64,000 bases of DNA from Escallonia rubra (lineage: Eukaryota; Streptophyta; Magnoliopsida; Escalloniales; Escalloniaceae). The stretch's first letter is position 1, and the number at the start of each line of letters is the position of its first letter. A model generated the notes under the pieces. The model was given only the letters and a program-made list of their open reading frames with translations, did not search any database and was not told where the DNA came from. Below, piece after piece: positions 11,501 to 24,479 of the stretch. The translations under genes were made by a program, and so were the position numbers. The DNA is taken from the NCBI GenBank assembly GCA_033065855.1, contig JAVXUO010002070.1, positions 62,001 to 126,000 on the forward strand, read 5' to 3'.

Positions 11501-14500
11501 GGCGATGTGGCCACAGCCTATTGCCATAATGTGAAAATAAATCTAAGATATGTATCATGGGAAAGGTAGATAAGGATGGTGTTTACAAGCAAAGCTAATT
11601 TTAATAGGCCTTCGGAAAAAAATCTAACAGTACTCAGCCGAGGAAACAAAAAGATTTACAATCTGGCTTAACTGCCCATAGCCAAGATAACAAAGTACTA
11701 AAAGGATAGCCTGCCTAGTACGAGGATGATTACCTAGCGGTGATACAAGCTTTCACCATTGATCTTTCATGTGAAGGATCTAATACATGTAAAACCATAT
11801 TTAGAGGGGATTGATCACCAGACTACACACTAACGCGCATTAAAAAAATGTGCATTACACCTCCATTTTATTTAAAATCCACCAAGGAAAATGTGCATTA
11901 CACCTCCATTTTATGTTTCAACTTATGCTCCCAATCCCCCTATATTCTTAGTCCACGGAAGTATCAAAGTAGAGCCATATAGTTGCTGCCAAAAGCACAT
12001 ATGTTCCTATTTGCTTCTCTATCACATTCAGGCCTAATTTTTTCTTTTTGCAGTAGAGACCTGCAAGCATTTATTGTTAACCATTAGTAAGCAACAGGTG
12101 TCGCTAAAAGATGACCATTAGTAAGCACATAAATGTTGGAACGTTAAACATTTGGCGACGTGAAAAGGTTAAAGGTTGAAATGCAAAGACAAAAGACCAG
12201 GGATTTATGGCTATTTTGCAGTAAATCATAATGTTATTTGCACTTAGAACGTGTTTAGATTGATTTTTGATTGGCCGAACCATATAAAACCTGGTTTAAA
12301 ACAAGTAGATAGCTAGCTGTTTGGAAAAAAACCGAAGTAGTTAAATCAGCCTCCAAAACGAGTGATTTAATCCAGAATTTAAGAAAGTGTAAATTCTGGA
12401 TTTAATCACTTATCGAAAATCTGGTTAGACCAAATAAAATATCAAACTACAGCTTAGTATTAAGTAAGAAAACTCTCCACTTATTGATTTATGATAATAA
12501 CGACTCCCCCTTCAAAGAGTCTCATATTTGCAAAAATTCACCGTCCATTGTTGACATCTTTTCTATTATGGTCGAGTACAGACTGCGAAATTCTATCTTA
12601 TTTTCTTAATAACTAATGTTTGATTTACAAAAGATGCCAAAAGGGGGGGAACCCAGAAACGAAAAGGATATACACACTCAACAATGAAGACAACGCGAGA
12701 AGCTATTAAGAATAGCAAAAACAGCATCATGGGAGGCCAACAATCTTTGTCAGCCCAGCAAAGGAGGAGACAAAAGGAAGCCTCAACTTCGTTAATATCA
12801 ACTCCACACCCTCAAAAGATTTATTGTTCCTCTTTTTTCTTGTCACAGCAAAAAGACCCAGAAGAATCAAACTCCACAGCTTGCTACCCCTTCTCTTCCT
12901 CTTTAAAAGTAACCAGCATCTCAACAACCCCACCAGCGTATAAGCCAGTGAAAATCAGGTAGAGTAAACACCATGTCCCAAATTCATTTGTCACAACTTA
13001 CTTAAGGAAACGGATAAAACCAAAGGTTTTATGAGCATCGACAAAGTAGAATATTTCAGTGCTCTCTCAACACATACATGAACAAATATTAGGAAGTCTA
13101 ACTTTGTCGTCCCTTCTCCCACAAGTGCACTGCCACCAACAGCACAAAAAAAACAGAGTGCCCACTAACATAAAGAGGAACCAATCGCGAACATGAAAAA
13201 TCGAACCCAAGACCTTGCCGAACCAGAGCTCTGAACCATGTTAAGTTACCATCAGCTCTTAAAGCATGAGCTGTTACTTGTTAGAGAATTGGCCCAACAT
13301 TGTATATCATGCTTAACTGAGCTGAAACCTAAAATCAACTGTTTAAAAGCTCCAATTAACATAAGATGATATGCACTTTGAACGTTTATTTATACGCCCT
13401 TCAATATTTGTAAAGACAAAAACATGCTTGGCTCCCCAATAGGAAGTCAGTCTAGCTTGTGTTCCAAACTGGGAAATGATATAGGTTAAGAGGTTCACGT
13501 TGAAATAAATAAATCAGCATTGCTCAAGAGGGATACCTTTTGAAGAACATAACCATCATGCACAGGAGCAATGGTAGTCGATCCACCACCACTGATCAGT
13601 CGAGAACCAGTGACAATCAAATCAAATTAGTCACAGATAATTACAGAACAAGGTAAGGAAGAAACTTCATGACATGTATGATACAAATATCTACGAATTA
13701 ATACAGGAACTAGAAAAAATGCCAAAAAAGAAGTTCATCCCATGCGTAGAGAATAAAGGAATTAAGGAGATCTGTTCCATCAAACCCTGTGTTACACAGA
13801 CGTAGTACAGAATATCGAGGATGGTTATGTGCGTAAGCATTGAATTCATCTAATTTCCAAAACTGAAGACACCGGGACACGGCAAGATATTAACTACTAA
13901 TATTACTTTTCATCTATTCGTAAGGTAAAATAGTGTTTTACATCATAAAAGTTTGAGCTGAGACTTCTTTCACCTTCATGCAATAATGAAACAACAGAAA
14001 CATATAAAGTAGTGGTTTTTAGTGGCTTGTCGAATAAGAACATTCAGTCACAGATCCCACATCCTTGTCAAAGTGTCGTGGCCCAACATGTTTACTTCAT
14101 GCATTTGAAGAGTCCCTGTAACATAGATCAAATCCCGTAGGGCTACTAGTGAATTCCCAGCAACATCGTAGATACTGATCTCCTCTTATTCTGAACAATC
14201 AATTCTGTTGTGCTTTTACTTTGGTTTTGTGTATTGTGGTCTCTGATGTGTGGAGTGTGGAAGGGGATTGTCCTTCAAGCTAAGTTACAATCTGCTCTAA
14301 AAGTTTATAGCTGTTAGAGAATGGGCTTACAATGTATATCCTGCTTAACGCTACCCCTCACATGCAACCACCAAACTAAAATGAATATCAACTGAAACTT
14401 CTTTTCTTGTCAGCTTTACGAACTAACAAAGTAAAAAATAATGACCTCGCTGACCGAGTGACTGGGAAACACAAAAGGGAATGTGTATATTTTCCCAAAA

Positions 14501-17500
14501 GCTAAAAGGATGTCAATTGCGATGTAAAGAGAATGTATTCAAATGGAAAAAACTCACAAGGAAAACGAGACTCAGGTAGGCACCACAATCAAAAAATTAA
14601 GTGGTAGCATATAGAACCTCTTACCTGTCAACAACTAATGAGGTCGCTCGCCCCGATGCAAAAGACGTTAGTACCTGGCATTAAATATGTGAATCAACCA
14701 ATAGCAAATCAGACTCTTAGTAGGAGAAAAGCAGATAAAGTGAAATCAATCTTCAAATTGCATTCTGAGTTGGTTAGCTACAAGCTAAAATGTTTAAAGA
14801 AGGAGCATACAGCGTTCTTGGCCAAAAATAATGCAGGAACTTGGTATTTTTCAAACATGATCTCTGCTGCCCTGTCAGATGTGTAATGAAGTCAACTTCC
14901 ATCACCAGATATTAAAACAGTGTGCTACAAGATAATAATCAAGGTAGGATCTGTTGGATGACATGCATTAGACGATCATTTATTTCCAGGGAAGAATTTT
15001 ACAAGCTTCAAGGAAGTAAAATAAGTTAAAACCAGGACATGAGGAACCAAAAGAAAAGAACCTTTAAATTAATTGACAAGTGATTTGCAAGGAGCTCAAT
15101 CCAATAGTTAAGCTTTTCTTATATTCACGATGGACAACAATATGTCAATGGGATGATAAACAACTTCCATCAACAGAAAGTGCTCCGCTAAATAAATCTA
15201 TGATGTAAGTAAAAGACTGACATTCTTTTAGGCATGACTCAGGCTCACAGGGAACTGGCAATAATGCCTTATTGCAAAGTTTGCTTAGCACATAATTGAT
15301 TCATAAGACTTAAATATGAATGTCTTCACCAATTAAGATTTATGATGATGGCTAAAAAGAACTACAAAAATATTGGAAATTTCAGGCAAATATCAGCATA
15401 AACCGATTGATTTATAATCTTTGTAATTATTAGTGTCATGCACGTCAACAGTAGATAAATTTCAATATTATCATTCTTCATTATTATTATCAGCAAACCA
15501 GTTGAAATGCCTCACTTTTCTCTTTGTTGCTGAGTGTTGGACGATGGTTCTGCGAGTAGCATCGGATGCTCCTTGGGATCAACTAAAAGGCATTCCCTGA
15601 AAAGTGGCAAAGGACAGCTAAAATATGAGGCAAAGATTTTTATTAAGAATCTAAGACGCGTAAATATAATGTAGATAGGAAATAAAGGGAGATAAAAAGA
15701 GGAAAAGGTTACAGTCTTTTACTTAATTAATGAACAAACTATAGCCTTCCAGTGGGCTTGTAACTTCTAAGTTATATCATACTAAGTTGTTAGATTGGGT
15801 TTCAAAGTACTTCATAGAGGATCTTCGTAGGCCGTGAAGGCATAAAAGTACGAGATGTTAGAGAACCGAATCAGCTGATATCAAAGATAACAAAACATGC
15901 TATCTTGCAATTTGCAAACATTTGGGTCAACTCTTAAGTAGTCAAGGGGAAGCGATGCAGCAGACTCGGTAAAGAAAGTCTTAGTGGAGCTCCCATCTAC
16001 AAGTACTATATCAAGGAATAATCAAGGCACCTTGTTCAGCAGCCTCTCGACTTTAGGTAAGGCTAAAATTTCACAAGCTATACCAAGAAGCTTCCTTGAC
16101 CAAGATCACCGCACCATTAAGCTTTCTTCTAAGAGTTTCAAGAAAGGCTCCAGCTTTCGTTTTTAACAGATTTTCAATGGTGAAGTTGGCTAAACATGTC
16201 AAGTTCTCACAATGCGTTAGAGCATTCTGAATTTGTTCTGAACGAGTAATTCTTTTTATCCCCAGATCACGGAACCTTGGCCTGTCTTTCTTTAGAACAG
16301 AAGCGCTGGAGACCGAAGTATCAACTGCCAGGACCCTAACGGTGTGAAGGTGCAGATGCACATGGAGCAAGAATTTCTATATCTTCCACGTTCCTGAATT
16401 GATCGACAACTTGAATAGCAAAGTTCTTTGCTTATAGCAAACAGAAAGCTGAACTTTCTCTAGAAGTATCATTCTAAACAACAGATGTGAAGAGAATACT
16501 TAGTCGGGGAAATGTCCTCCCCTTGAAAGATAATCTAGGGCTTACAAGGAGCTGTTGCAGCTGCCCCACTGCCATATAGAAAGAACTTCCCAAAGGTCAA
16601 GGAAACGTGTTAAAAGATAGAGGAAATGTAAAAAGAGATTTTGTACTACATAGATTGTGATACTAAAGCAAGAAACAATCAACTCGAACAGAGCACTTAA
16701 TAGCTGAGAAAAGCAAAGTGACCACGGGAGATTGGGGGATTGTCAATTTGTAATACCTGAATGCATGATCCCATATGCTTTCAGCAATGTCCCAATCAAC
16801 AACAACTCCATCCTTCATGGCAGATAGCACCTGAAAAACGATAATGTATGGTCAAAACCAGAACATTTAAATATTAATATAATGCCCCGAGTTCTTCCAA
16901 GAAGTATTGAGAAAAATTACCTCCATATGATCCCGGCGGAATCCCAAGGCTTGAGATCCTACATACAGTTTGCGCTTTCCCTTGGATTTAGTATCTAAAA
17001 CAGCTCCAGAGTTCTTCTCTGGTTCGTCAGGTTCATCAACTTCCATTTGATCAAGTGATCCAACAACCTTAACATACACATAACATCTTCAAGAGACACT
17101 TTAAAAAATTGTTGATAGGCATCAACAGATGTGATTAAAAGAAAAGAGTAATACAAATCTTAAACGTGCAAAAATAAGGTAGATTGCTGCTGACCTCCAT
17201 TTCGTTCTATTTAATTGCTTTCTTCCTTACCTTAAGTCATTACAACTGAACTATTTCCTGCTCTTTGACTATTGAACTACATATAATACTTTTATAGACT
17301 TTAATCCCCTTTGCGTAGTATTTCAGTACGCTTTAATTTCAGAGCTTGATGCAGAGTAACTGGTAGGGATATTCTCCAAAGGCTTCGCCTTGGCATAAAG
17401 TATCAACCTTCTGTCTAGTGTAAAGCGTAACTTCAGTTCTCTTACACATACCTGTTCTACATCGCTAACTGTCACGAACAAGGGACGACCAGGAGTTGTG

Positions 17501-20199
17501 GAATGACCATCACAACTGAGACACCTATATGTATCACTTTTCAATCGATAAGAGTGAAGCTAGCACCGAACAAGTTCCTAAAAGAATAACTTCACCTTAA
17601 ATGAGCACTAACGACTTCCATCAGGAGATGAGAGACGATCACACTGCCTACGAAGCACGGACAGCTAATATAGGCCAAGTATTTGTCGGAAACTTACGAC
17701 TCTACGACACCTTCAGACACGTTTAGGCCCAATTGTAAGGTGTCCAATCTTCTTGTACCTATTTTCTCCATTTGTTGCGCACAAATCGGACACAACTGAA
17801 ACAATTCAGATGACCATCTACTCTAAAAGCTAGAACCCACAAAGAATGGGCCCAACAATGCTTAACACTCACCATTACATGCAAGCCCCCATTGCACATG
17901 AAGAGACAGATCAAGGTGCATCACCATCACGTGTACAAATAAGCAGTGCACATAGCAGAAACATAATTTTGGACCAAATTTAAGCGGGAAGAATTGAACC
18001 CAAGATCTCGCCAAATCAGAGTACCATGTTAAGTTATCATATGCTGTAAAAGCTTAAGCTCGCCAATAATGTACATCATGCTTGAAAGGAAGTAAGTTGG
18101 ACGTGTATGTAGCAACAAAACAATTTCTTTCTAATCTCGAGGGTTATTCTGGAAAAAGTTAGGGGCTTTTGAAAACTTAAAGTGCGGCAACCATAAGAGA
18201 TCGATATTAGCAACTTTATTTTCAACCTGCTAGTGGATCAAACAGAAAACCGGTCGGAAGGGGGAAGAAGGGAGGGAGAGAAAGAGAAGAAGAAGAAGAA
18301 GACAAAGAGCCACTGCTCGCGTCTCGCTGGTCGCATTCTATGAAGTTCCATTCCTAAGCTACTTGCATATCTTCCCTTTCCTCTGCTGCTTATTTCTGCT
18401 TCTGCTTCTTTCTTATTTCGGCTTCTTTTTCTTTTCCTGCTATTTCCTCTTTATCTCTTTAGCTACTTTCTTTCCTTTGCTAATTTTTCTTTTCCTGCTG
18501 CTTCGTTTCTCCCTCACCCTGGTTCATTTAGAGACCAGGCAAGCCAGCTGGTTAACTATCGCGACAAAATAGTGTTTGTATTGATGCTTTTCTTTTGGTG
18601 TATACTCATGGTCTGAAACAGAGTAAAGCAGTCACTACTTGAATCCTTTTTAAACCATGTAATGGATCTGCTTGTTCACTCTTTCTCACGAAATGGAAGC
18701 TTTCACCGAATTTCTTCTTGTTTGGAAGTTGTCCATGTTTTGGTTGGTTTAAGGACAGCTCAAAGGTCCTTCTATTTCTGTTGCCCATTCGAAATGTTGA
18801 AGCTACTTCTTAGGACACTGCCATTACCTTATCGGCAAATAATCTATCTTGCAAACGTGATGTTAAGAAAAGTGCCACAATACAAACAGCCCTAGAAATT
18901 AAGGGTACCAATTTCTAATCGACGGCACTGTGATAACAATCAAACCTCGTCTTAAAAATCCAAAGCTTTAGAACATGAAGAGAAGAAAAGACCTTAATCA
19001 AAGTAACGCTTCCCTCTTCTCAATAAATAAACCCCATGTTACTTATCAAAATTATATAACCAAAACCATGTCCAAGCACAACCAGGATAGGCCACTTTTT
19101 TCCCACAATAACTCAATCAAACCCCAATCTACCATATGCAAATCACACCTCCCATCAACCGTGTTGTACATACTTATAGCGATGATTGTAAGTTGCAAGC
19201 AATGGCAGACACAGCGACCCAATCTCACGTATTACCTCCACAAAAATGTTAGCAGCATCCAATATATTATTATATCAGATTCACAAATCACAAAAATCTT
19301 CGCTGCCTTCACCTGACATCGACCTTAATATTTACCTGTATGGTATCAGTAAATGACCACCCCGAAATCCCAGTAACCAGTTGCACAGTGCACCAATCCT
19401 AACAAGGACTGAGTATTTCCAGGTGTATGTCTTAAGTAAAAAAAAGGAAAAAGAAATCCAATTAAGCTGTTTCGTCACCCCAATTTTGACTTATGTAAGC
19501 GAAAAACTAACCAGCAAGTTTAGAAAGAAAAAAAAATGGACTAATTCCGCTTCAAAGATACAAGTTCCAGATGTCTACAGTCAAAAAAATTTGTCCGTAC
19601 TCACACAAATACTAGAAAGCACACCAATGGCTCAGCTCTAGTGTTAAGAAGAGCAGTAATGCAAAATGTGATCTACACCATGAAGACAAAGTTATGAAGC
19701 CCTAATTCAAATATGTAGCTCCGAATGAAGCAAATGCGATAGTAAACAAACACACGCACACACAGTCAGAGTGTCACACACCCCCCAAACAATTCAGCTC
19801 TAGCTCTAACAAAAGCAATACTGCAAAATACGACATACATTAAGGACACAAAGTTTCAAGGCCCTAACGCGCATACATTGCTCCCCAGGAAGCAAATGCA
19901 ACACACCATGTAAAACACCACCAAATTAGTCCAAAAATAGTTGCAGTACAAGAATGTAAGTGTTCTTACAGACGGGAACACGGCTTTGGGAGCGTCTTCG
20001 CCCGCGTAACCGGCTTTACATGTGTGGGAGCCCAAGTCAAGCACTATAGCAGATACTTCATCTGTCACACAAACGCACCAAATGTGTGTATCAATACAAG
20101 TAACACAAGAATACACTCCGAGAAATTGACCCTGAAGAAGATTTGTGTGTCTCTGTGTGTCGACACGGGGGATTTGCGACACTTACCGCCTCCGTACAT
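4703..20199 (-). CDS. ARP4: Actin-related protein 4 (ARP4/BAF53-type), 5' sixteen exons
   Basis: Nuclear actin-related protein. The family is a shared subunit of the SWR1, INO80, NuA4 and SWI/SNF chromatin complexes. GT-AG exons, 5' to 3': 20199-20187, 20061-19970, 17067-16921, 16830-16757, 15596-15516, 14871-14811, 14674-14625, 13591-13537, 11517-11440, 11336-11283, 10544-10491, 10412-10352, 8349-8298, 7983-7917, 4928-4866 and 4765-4703. Together they give 1065 nt (355 codons) with all phases matching and no stop. The protein begins [20 protein letters not shown] (actin phosphate-1 loop), has the plant ARP4 acidic insert in exon 3 ([11 protein letters not shown]) followed by KRKLYVGSQ, and the phosphate-2 region SGGGSTT in exon 8. 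The series stops after FSSIL, where LAGG should follow; about 85-90 C-terminal residues are missing and likely lie left of the window. Introns reach about 3 kb and carry transposons. Identity is from recognition of the family sequence. Confidence 0.95.
5358..6305. mobile_element. 0.9-kb TIR element, TAGGTAGCACGG family, copy 2
   Basis: A second copy of the element at 3499, same orientation, inside ARP4 intron 14. It starts TAGGTAGCACGG and ends with a slightly diverged inverse (CGGTGCTTCCTA). A 70-bp (TA)n replaces the shorter one of copy 1. CTATAGACT occurs just outside both ends (5342-5350 and 6310-6318), a possible 9-bp target duplication separated from the termini by a few bases. Confidence 0.7.
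9090..10230. repeat. Tandem duplication of about 320 bp in ARP4 intron 12
   Basis: A unit containing CTGAATTATGGTTGT, GGAACTCC-type text and CCCATCCAAGCTAACATGGG occurs at about 9190-9510 and again at about 9513-9830. A third partial copy lies at about 10105-10230. Between copies two and three is a (CTCTCC)n microsatellite (9811-9866). No protein is supported; the frames over this region are chance. Confidence 0.75.
11835..11910. repeat. Short tandem repeat in ARP4 intron 8
   Basis: The phrase AATGTGCATTACACCTCC followed by ATTTTAT occurs twice about 43 bp apart. Confidence 0.6.
13125..13325 (-). repeat. Dispersed repeat with tRNA-Met-like text (SINE-like?), copy 1
   Basis: On the minus strand it reads ...TTAACATGGT, then an AGAGCTCTGGTTCGG stretch, then GGTCTTGGGTTCGATTT. 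The last part resembles a pol III B box (GGTTCGANNCC). Related text recurs at 17830-18080 and, less completely, at 14270-14380, always in ARP4 introns. This could be a tRNA-derived SINE or a scrap of retroelement primer-site DNA; I cannot decide between them. Confidence 0.35.
17830..18080 (-). repeat. Dispersed repeat with tRNA-Met-like text (SINE-like?), copy 2
   Basis: Same family as 13125-13325: AACCCAAGATCTCGCC, CCATGTTAAGTTA and ATCATGCTTGAAA-type phrases occur in the same order, with AGAATGGGCCCAACAATG at the other edge. It lies in ARP4 intron 2. Confidence 0.35.
19630..19915. repeat. Diverged tandem duplication in ARP4 intron 2
   Basis: Two units with a period of about 163 bp. CAGCTCTAG, TGCAAAAT, CCCTAA and GAAGCAAATGC phrases occur in the same order in both. 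A (CA)n stretch separates them. Confidence 0.55.
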
Positions 20200-20354
20200 G
20201 TCGTCGCAAGGCTTCGATTGCTCAGAGAGTGAGTTGTGTCTTGTTCGATTTCTGCTGCTGGGGCTTTTGCTGGGGTTTTGTTTGGGGGGTCGGGGGGTGG
20301 GGCGACAAGTTGATTGTGTGTCCGGTTAAATTCGAGAAACCCCGGCTTCACACC
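20200..20354 (-). promoter_or_regulatory. ARP4 5' leader, cut short by a hAT insertion
   Basis: The 155 bp upstream of the ARP4 ATG is C- and A-rich on the minus strand, as expected for a plant 5' leader. It ends at TTCACACC (20347-20354), which is one copy of the hAT target duplication. No TATA box is visible in it, so the original promoter must have been beyond the insertion. Confidence 0.5.
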
Positions 20355-22344
20355 TAGGGATGGCAAAAAGATTCGCAACCGGCGGATTCCGACCCGCTCC
20401 GATCCGATAGGAGCGGGTTATTTTGACTTTGACCGGGTCACGGGGCGGGTACGGTATTTTTTTCTAAAATCCGCAGCGGGTTAGGGGCGGGTATGGTATT
20501 CTGTCCAACCCGCCCCGGTATCCGACCCGCACCCGCCCCGGTATACTTACCCTATGCATCATGCAATCCTAGCCATCCATTCTATAGTACCTATATGTTT
20601 GTCTCAAGAAACCCTAGATAGACTTTCCCATTCTCTCTTTTTCCCTCTGCCGACTTAGATTTTCCCATTCCCACAACGGCCGTCGCTGCCTCGTCTCTCC
20701 GTCTCTGTGACTCTGGCGACGGCTCCATAGCCGACCGTCGCTGCCTCATTCTTCTCTCCCTCTCCCCCACACCGTCTTTGGTCAGCCCCCACAGCCACAA
20801 ACCGGTGAAACCATCTCCACGGCTCCACCGCCGGCCGTCGCCGCCGCCTCCTTCTTCTTCTCTCCTTCTTATCCCGAATCCAAGGTTAGTTCTTCTTAGT
20901 TCTTATCATTTATGTAACGTGATTCTTGTGATAATATTTTTGTAACATTCTTCTTATCATTTCTGTCAAGCATCCGTCCAAATTCAACGCACTTCACCTA
21001 ATTGATTTTTGTGATTCTTGTGATTAATCTAATTCAACGCACTTCGCCTAACATGATTCTTCTGATTAATCTTGTTTATAATTGATTATTAAATGATGTG
21101 GGTATGTAGTTTCAAGGCTGCTAGTGTTGCTACGACCATCTCTTTCCTTTGTTTAAGTTTTCGGAACTGATGACATTTTTGTTATTTTGTAGACGTCATT
21201 TCACGGCGAAGACTTCATTTCACGGTGATTGGTTAGGGTCTTACAACCTTCATTCTGTAGTTGACTTATTCTTTTGATTCATGTGTACTACTACACCCAT
21301 TTGATTCTACTACATGGTGGGATGTTTGCCAGAGACAAAGATGTAGTGAAACTTCCTAAATGGTTTTTTGAAATTCTGTAGTGAAACTTCCTATGCATTG
21401 TACTATCTGCGTTCTTTTGAAATTCTTATTAGAATGTGGAAGTTTGCTTTTTTTAGATTTTGTTTCTAAATGGTTTTTGAATGATGGGCATGAACTGGTA
21501 TAAGTTGTGTTTCTCCGTTTCTTTCTTTGAATTAAGCGAATTGGTTTTCCGTGTAATTGCTCGAACTACTCTGAGTCTTTTCGGAATTGGGATTTTATTG
21601 CTTAGATATACCAATGCTACTTATAAAAGCATCCATGTATAATTGCAGGGGACATAGTTATGTGTAATTTCCTATTGTCGACTTAATTCAAGCTTTGTGT
21701 AATTTAAGTTATTTCGGTGATCAAATCTTCTTTGATTTTATAACTCTTTACCTTTTTTGTATCTATTTAATTTAATGCCACTTTTTTCCTTTTAATTTTT
21801 TTTCAGTGAACAGTGGCTGCGTTCGTACTAGGGGTGCGGACTAGCTGGACGCTTGCTTTGGAAACTTTTATGTTGATTGTCTTTTTGCATTTGTATTGCA
21901 ACTAAACTATTTCATACGTGGTGTAATCTATTTGAACGGTAATTTGCACTGTGGTGTAATTTATTTGAACTGTGTTGTAATCTATTAATTTCTCGCTTAG
22001 GATTTTTAGACATTAATTTGATATTTGTCTGTTTATTTTGTATGATACAATTTTATGCAAGTTTTGTAATACATGTTCAAAATGTAAAAAAAAAATCTGC
22101 TAAACCAAGCAGAACGGTTCGAGGCCGGGCGGGTTGGTGCGGGTTTTGAGTGTTTTAGGGAAGGGCGGGGCGGATCGGGGCGGGGGCGGGGGCGGGTTTT
22201 CCAACTATCCTTAGGATCGGGTATGGTATTGTATAGAAATGACCCGGTGGTGGGGCGGGGCGGGGCAGGGCGAGGTTTCATTACTAGCGGGGCGGGTTCG
22301 GATTTCATAAGATCCGCATCCGACCCGCCCCATTGTCATCCCTA
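20355..22344. mobile_element. Non-autonomous hAT element in the ARP4 promoter
   Basis: The termini are TAGGGATGGCAA and its inverse TTGTCATCCCTA. Both are flanked by the exact 8-bp repeat TTCACACC (20347-20354 and 22345-22352), the hAT signature. Subterminal DNA is dense with GGGGCGGG and GACCCG motifs, as often seen for hAT transposase binding regions. The inside has a pyrimidine- and GC-rich leader-like stretch (20580-20885) with a possible donor (CCAAGGTTAGTTC), then AT-rich DNA; no transposase frame is seen. The exact duplication suggests a fairly recent insertion. Confidence 0.85.
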
Positions 22345-22362
22345 TTCACACCATTATTATTA

Positions 22363-23541
22363 GGGATAATTGCTTAAAATACCCCTGTGGTTAGGGGTCG
22401 TTGCAAAAAAACCCCTCGAGTTATAAAAATTGCAAAAGAACACCTGTGATTGTAATAGTGTTGCATCCGACGGTTTCTGTAACGATTTAAATAAATTGTC
22501 CAAAATACCCCTGTAGAAATAAGTCTTGGCCAGAACCCAAGCCCCGCCCTTCGCCGCCACAACACCGTCAAAGCCTTCCCCTTCCTTTCGTCGCCCCTCT
22601 ATTCTTGCCGAGTTTTAATGCGGCTTAGAAGGAAGACTCGGGACCAACAAACTTGTCCTCGAAACCGAGTGCCTTCGCCGAGGCGCCCCAGCCGCGCAAT
22701 AAGGTCCGTGCACTTTGAAGATCTTACAGCGAGATCAGAAGCAACGATGATGCTCGTGCCAGCCCATCCATGATTCTTTCTACCACAACCTCGCGTGGTA
22801 ACCTGTGTGGTTGATTTACCCAAATCGCAGAAACTCAGATCTAGGGTTTCAATCGCAATGTGCGATTAAAACCCCAGATCTGAGTTCGTGCGATTAGGGT
22901 TGCGTTTGGGTGCAGCGCAGGTGGCTGGGCTTGATTGCGGGGTTGACGACGGTGCAAATGGTGAGTTTGTGCGATTAGGGTTACATTTGGGTGTGGTGCA
23001 GGTGGTTGGGCCTGATTACGGGGTTGGCGACGGTGCACATGGTTCGATTGACGACGGGGTCCAGCGATGCAGAGCTCGCGATGGGTGGCGGCGCGGCGAC
23101 ATAAGGTGATGGTTGGTGGTTGGGGCTCGGAGGCGGCAGAAATTGGGGAGGGTGGTGGTAGACGGGACTCTGTGGTGGTAGAAATTACAACTTGGGTTTT
23201 GGTTAAGGGTTGAGGGTTGCGGGCTGGCGGCTAGGTTTTTTTTCTGGTGAAGGTAGCGGATAGGGCTAGTGGCTAGGGTTAGAATTTGGTTGAATTAGAG
23301 AAGAAGTTGGGACTTGAGTGGGAAAGAAAAAAGAAAGTGAGGGTATTTTAGTCTTTTTAATGTATTAAAAACTACCAAACGGACTTCTTAAGAGAGTGAA
23401 CATCACGCTCTGTCAATTTGGACGATTTATTTAACGATTGCAACACTATTACAATCACAGGTGTTCTTTTGAAATTTTTGTAACGCGAGGAGTTTTTTTG
23501 CAACGACCCCAAACCACATGGGTATTTTACGCAATTATCCC
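22363..23541. mobile_element. Mutator-like non-autonomous element upstream of ARP4
   Basis: Long TIRs: about 140 bp at the left (22363-22502, beginning GGGATAATTGC) match the inverse of about 127 bp at the right (23415-23541). The exact 9-bp repeat TTATTATTA flanks it (22354-22362 and 23542-23550), the Mutator size. The inside (22520-23330) is GC-rich, unlike the TIRs, and could be captured host DNA (Pack-MULE style), but I recognise no protein in it. It begins one base after the hAT target duplication. Confidence 0.85.
22888..23045. repeat. 78-bp tandem duplication inside the Mutator-like element
   Basis: Two units starting GTGCGATTAGGGTT and containing GGTTGACGACGG or GGTTGGCGACGG lie side by side with about 85 percent identity by eye. 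Confidence 0.7.
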
Positions 23542-23550
23542 TTATTATTA

Positions 23551-23870
23551 CTAGTTGTGGTTCACGTGCTATGCACGTGGATTGTTCATCTATGGAGTGG
23601 TCTATATATATTTCATAAAAGGTATGGATTTTCTATTTATTTACTTTACTATGTTTACAAGGTGAACATTTGGGTACGATCATAGGTTAGAAATAACTGA
23701 TCATGTGAATGAGAGAAACCGCAAATTGTAGTAAAAAGACATGTATCCAAATTTCATAAGGAAAGTTCTATTACCACATTGCTTCTCCTTGATAAATAGC
23801 AACATTTTCTTATCAAACATACGACATTTCCTTTCATTAAATTAAAAAACACAAGCCAAACTCACCACTT
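23551..23870 (-). promoter_or_regulatory. Displaced original ARP4 upstream region with two G-boxes
   Basis: Immediately past the Mutator-like element are two CACGTG hexamers (23563-23568 and 23574-23579), five bases apart. With both transposons removed they would lie about 177 bp upstream of the ARP4 ATG, the usual promoter distance. CACGTG is the known binding core of plant bHLH and bZIP factors. That they act on ARP4 is inference; the rest of this stretch shows nothing distinct. Confidence 0.4.
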
Positions 23871-24110
23871 AGGGTCTGTTTGGTATGACTGTCAGTTTTC
23901 AGTTTTTTTTCTAAAAAAAATAGAAGAGTTCTGGTTTTTTTTTTTTACCAATTTAAAAAATTGGTGGCTGTTTAACAGAGTTTATTTTTTCAAAAAGCAG
24001 AAAAGAGCAAGCGTTTGGCAGGACAACTCTTTGGGTTTATTTTTTTTTAATATACATTTTTACATAATTAAACATTATTAAAGGTAATGAAGCAACTATA
24101 TTACAATGTC
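23871..24110. mobile_element. Fragment of a PIF/Harbinger (Tourist-like) element
   Basis: AGGGTCTGTTTGG followed by runs of T matches the 5' end of the elements at 778, 30148 and 31065. I cannot find a matching right end, so this is a fragment or a rearranged copy. The CCACCGGCG text at 24215-24260 resembles the core of these elements. Confidence 0.4.
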
Positions 24111-24479
24111 TTACAAATAATTAAACATAATTTTCCAACATTACAATGAATAACAACCAACATTATTAAACATAATTAAACCAACATTAGTTCATTTTTA
24201 TCCTAAACAAGTGTAGATTGACCACCGGCGCCAAGACCACCGGCACACCGCCGGCACCCAGATTGGCCACCGTTGTCCGCCGTCAGCGGACATCACAACC
24301 GGCGATACAAACCCACGGCAATTACATGAGAAACAGGACGACCCAGTCCCGCCAGTGAACCAACCAAACCCACCGTCGGTCATCCACGTCGCCGCACCTC
24401 AAATTGAAAGTGACGACAGCCAAGCCGTCGGGCCTCTCTTCGCCGTCACAGCAACACAGCCACAACGCCTCTCTTCGCC

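Noticed and set aside
12684-12962. 92-residue plus-strand frame as a small gene
   Set aside because: It lies in an ARP4 intron, has no recognisable domain, and an equally long frame runs on the other strand.
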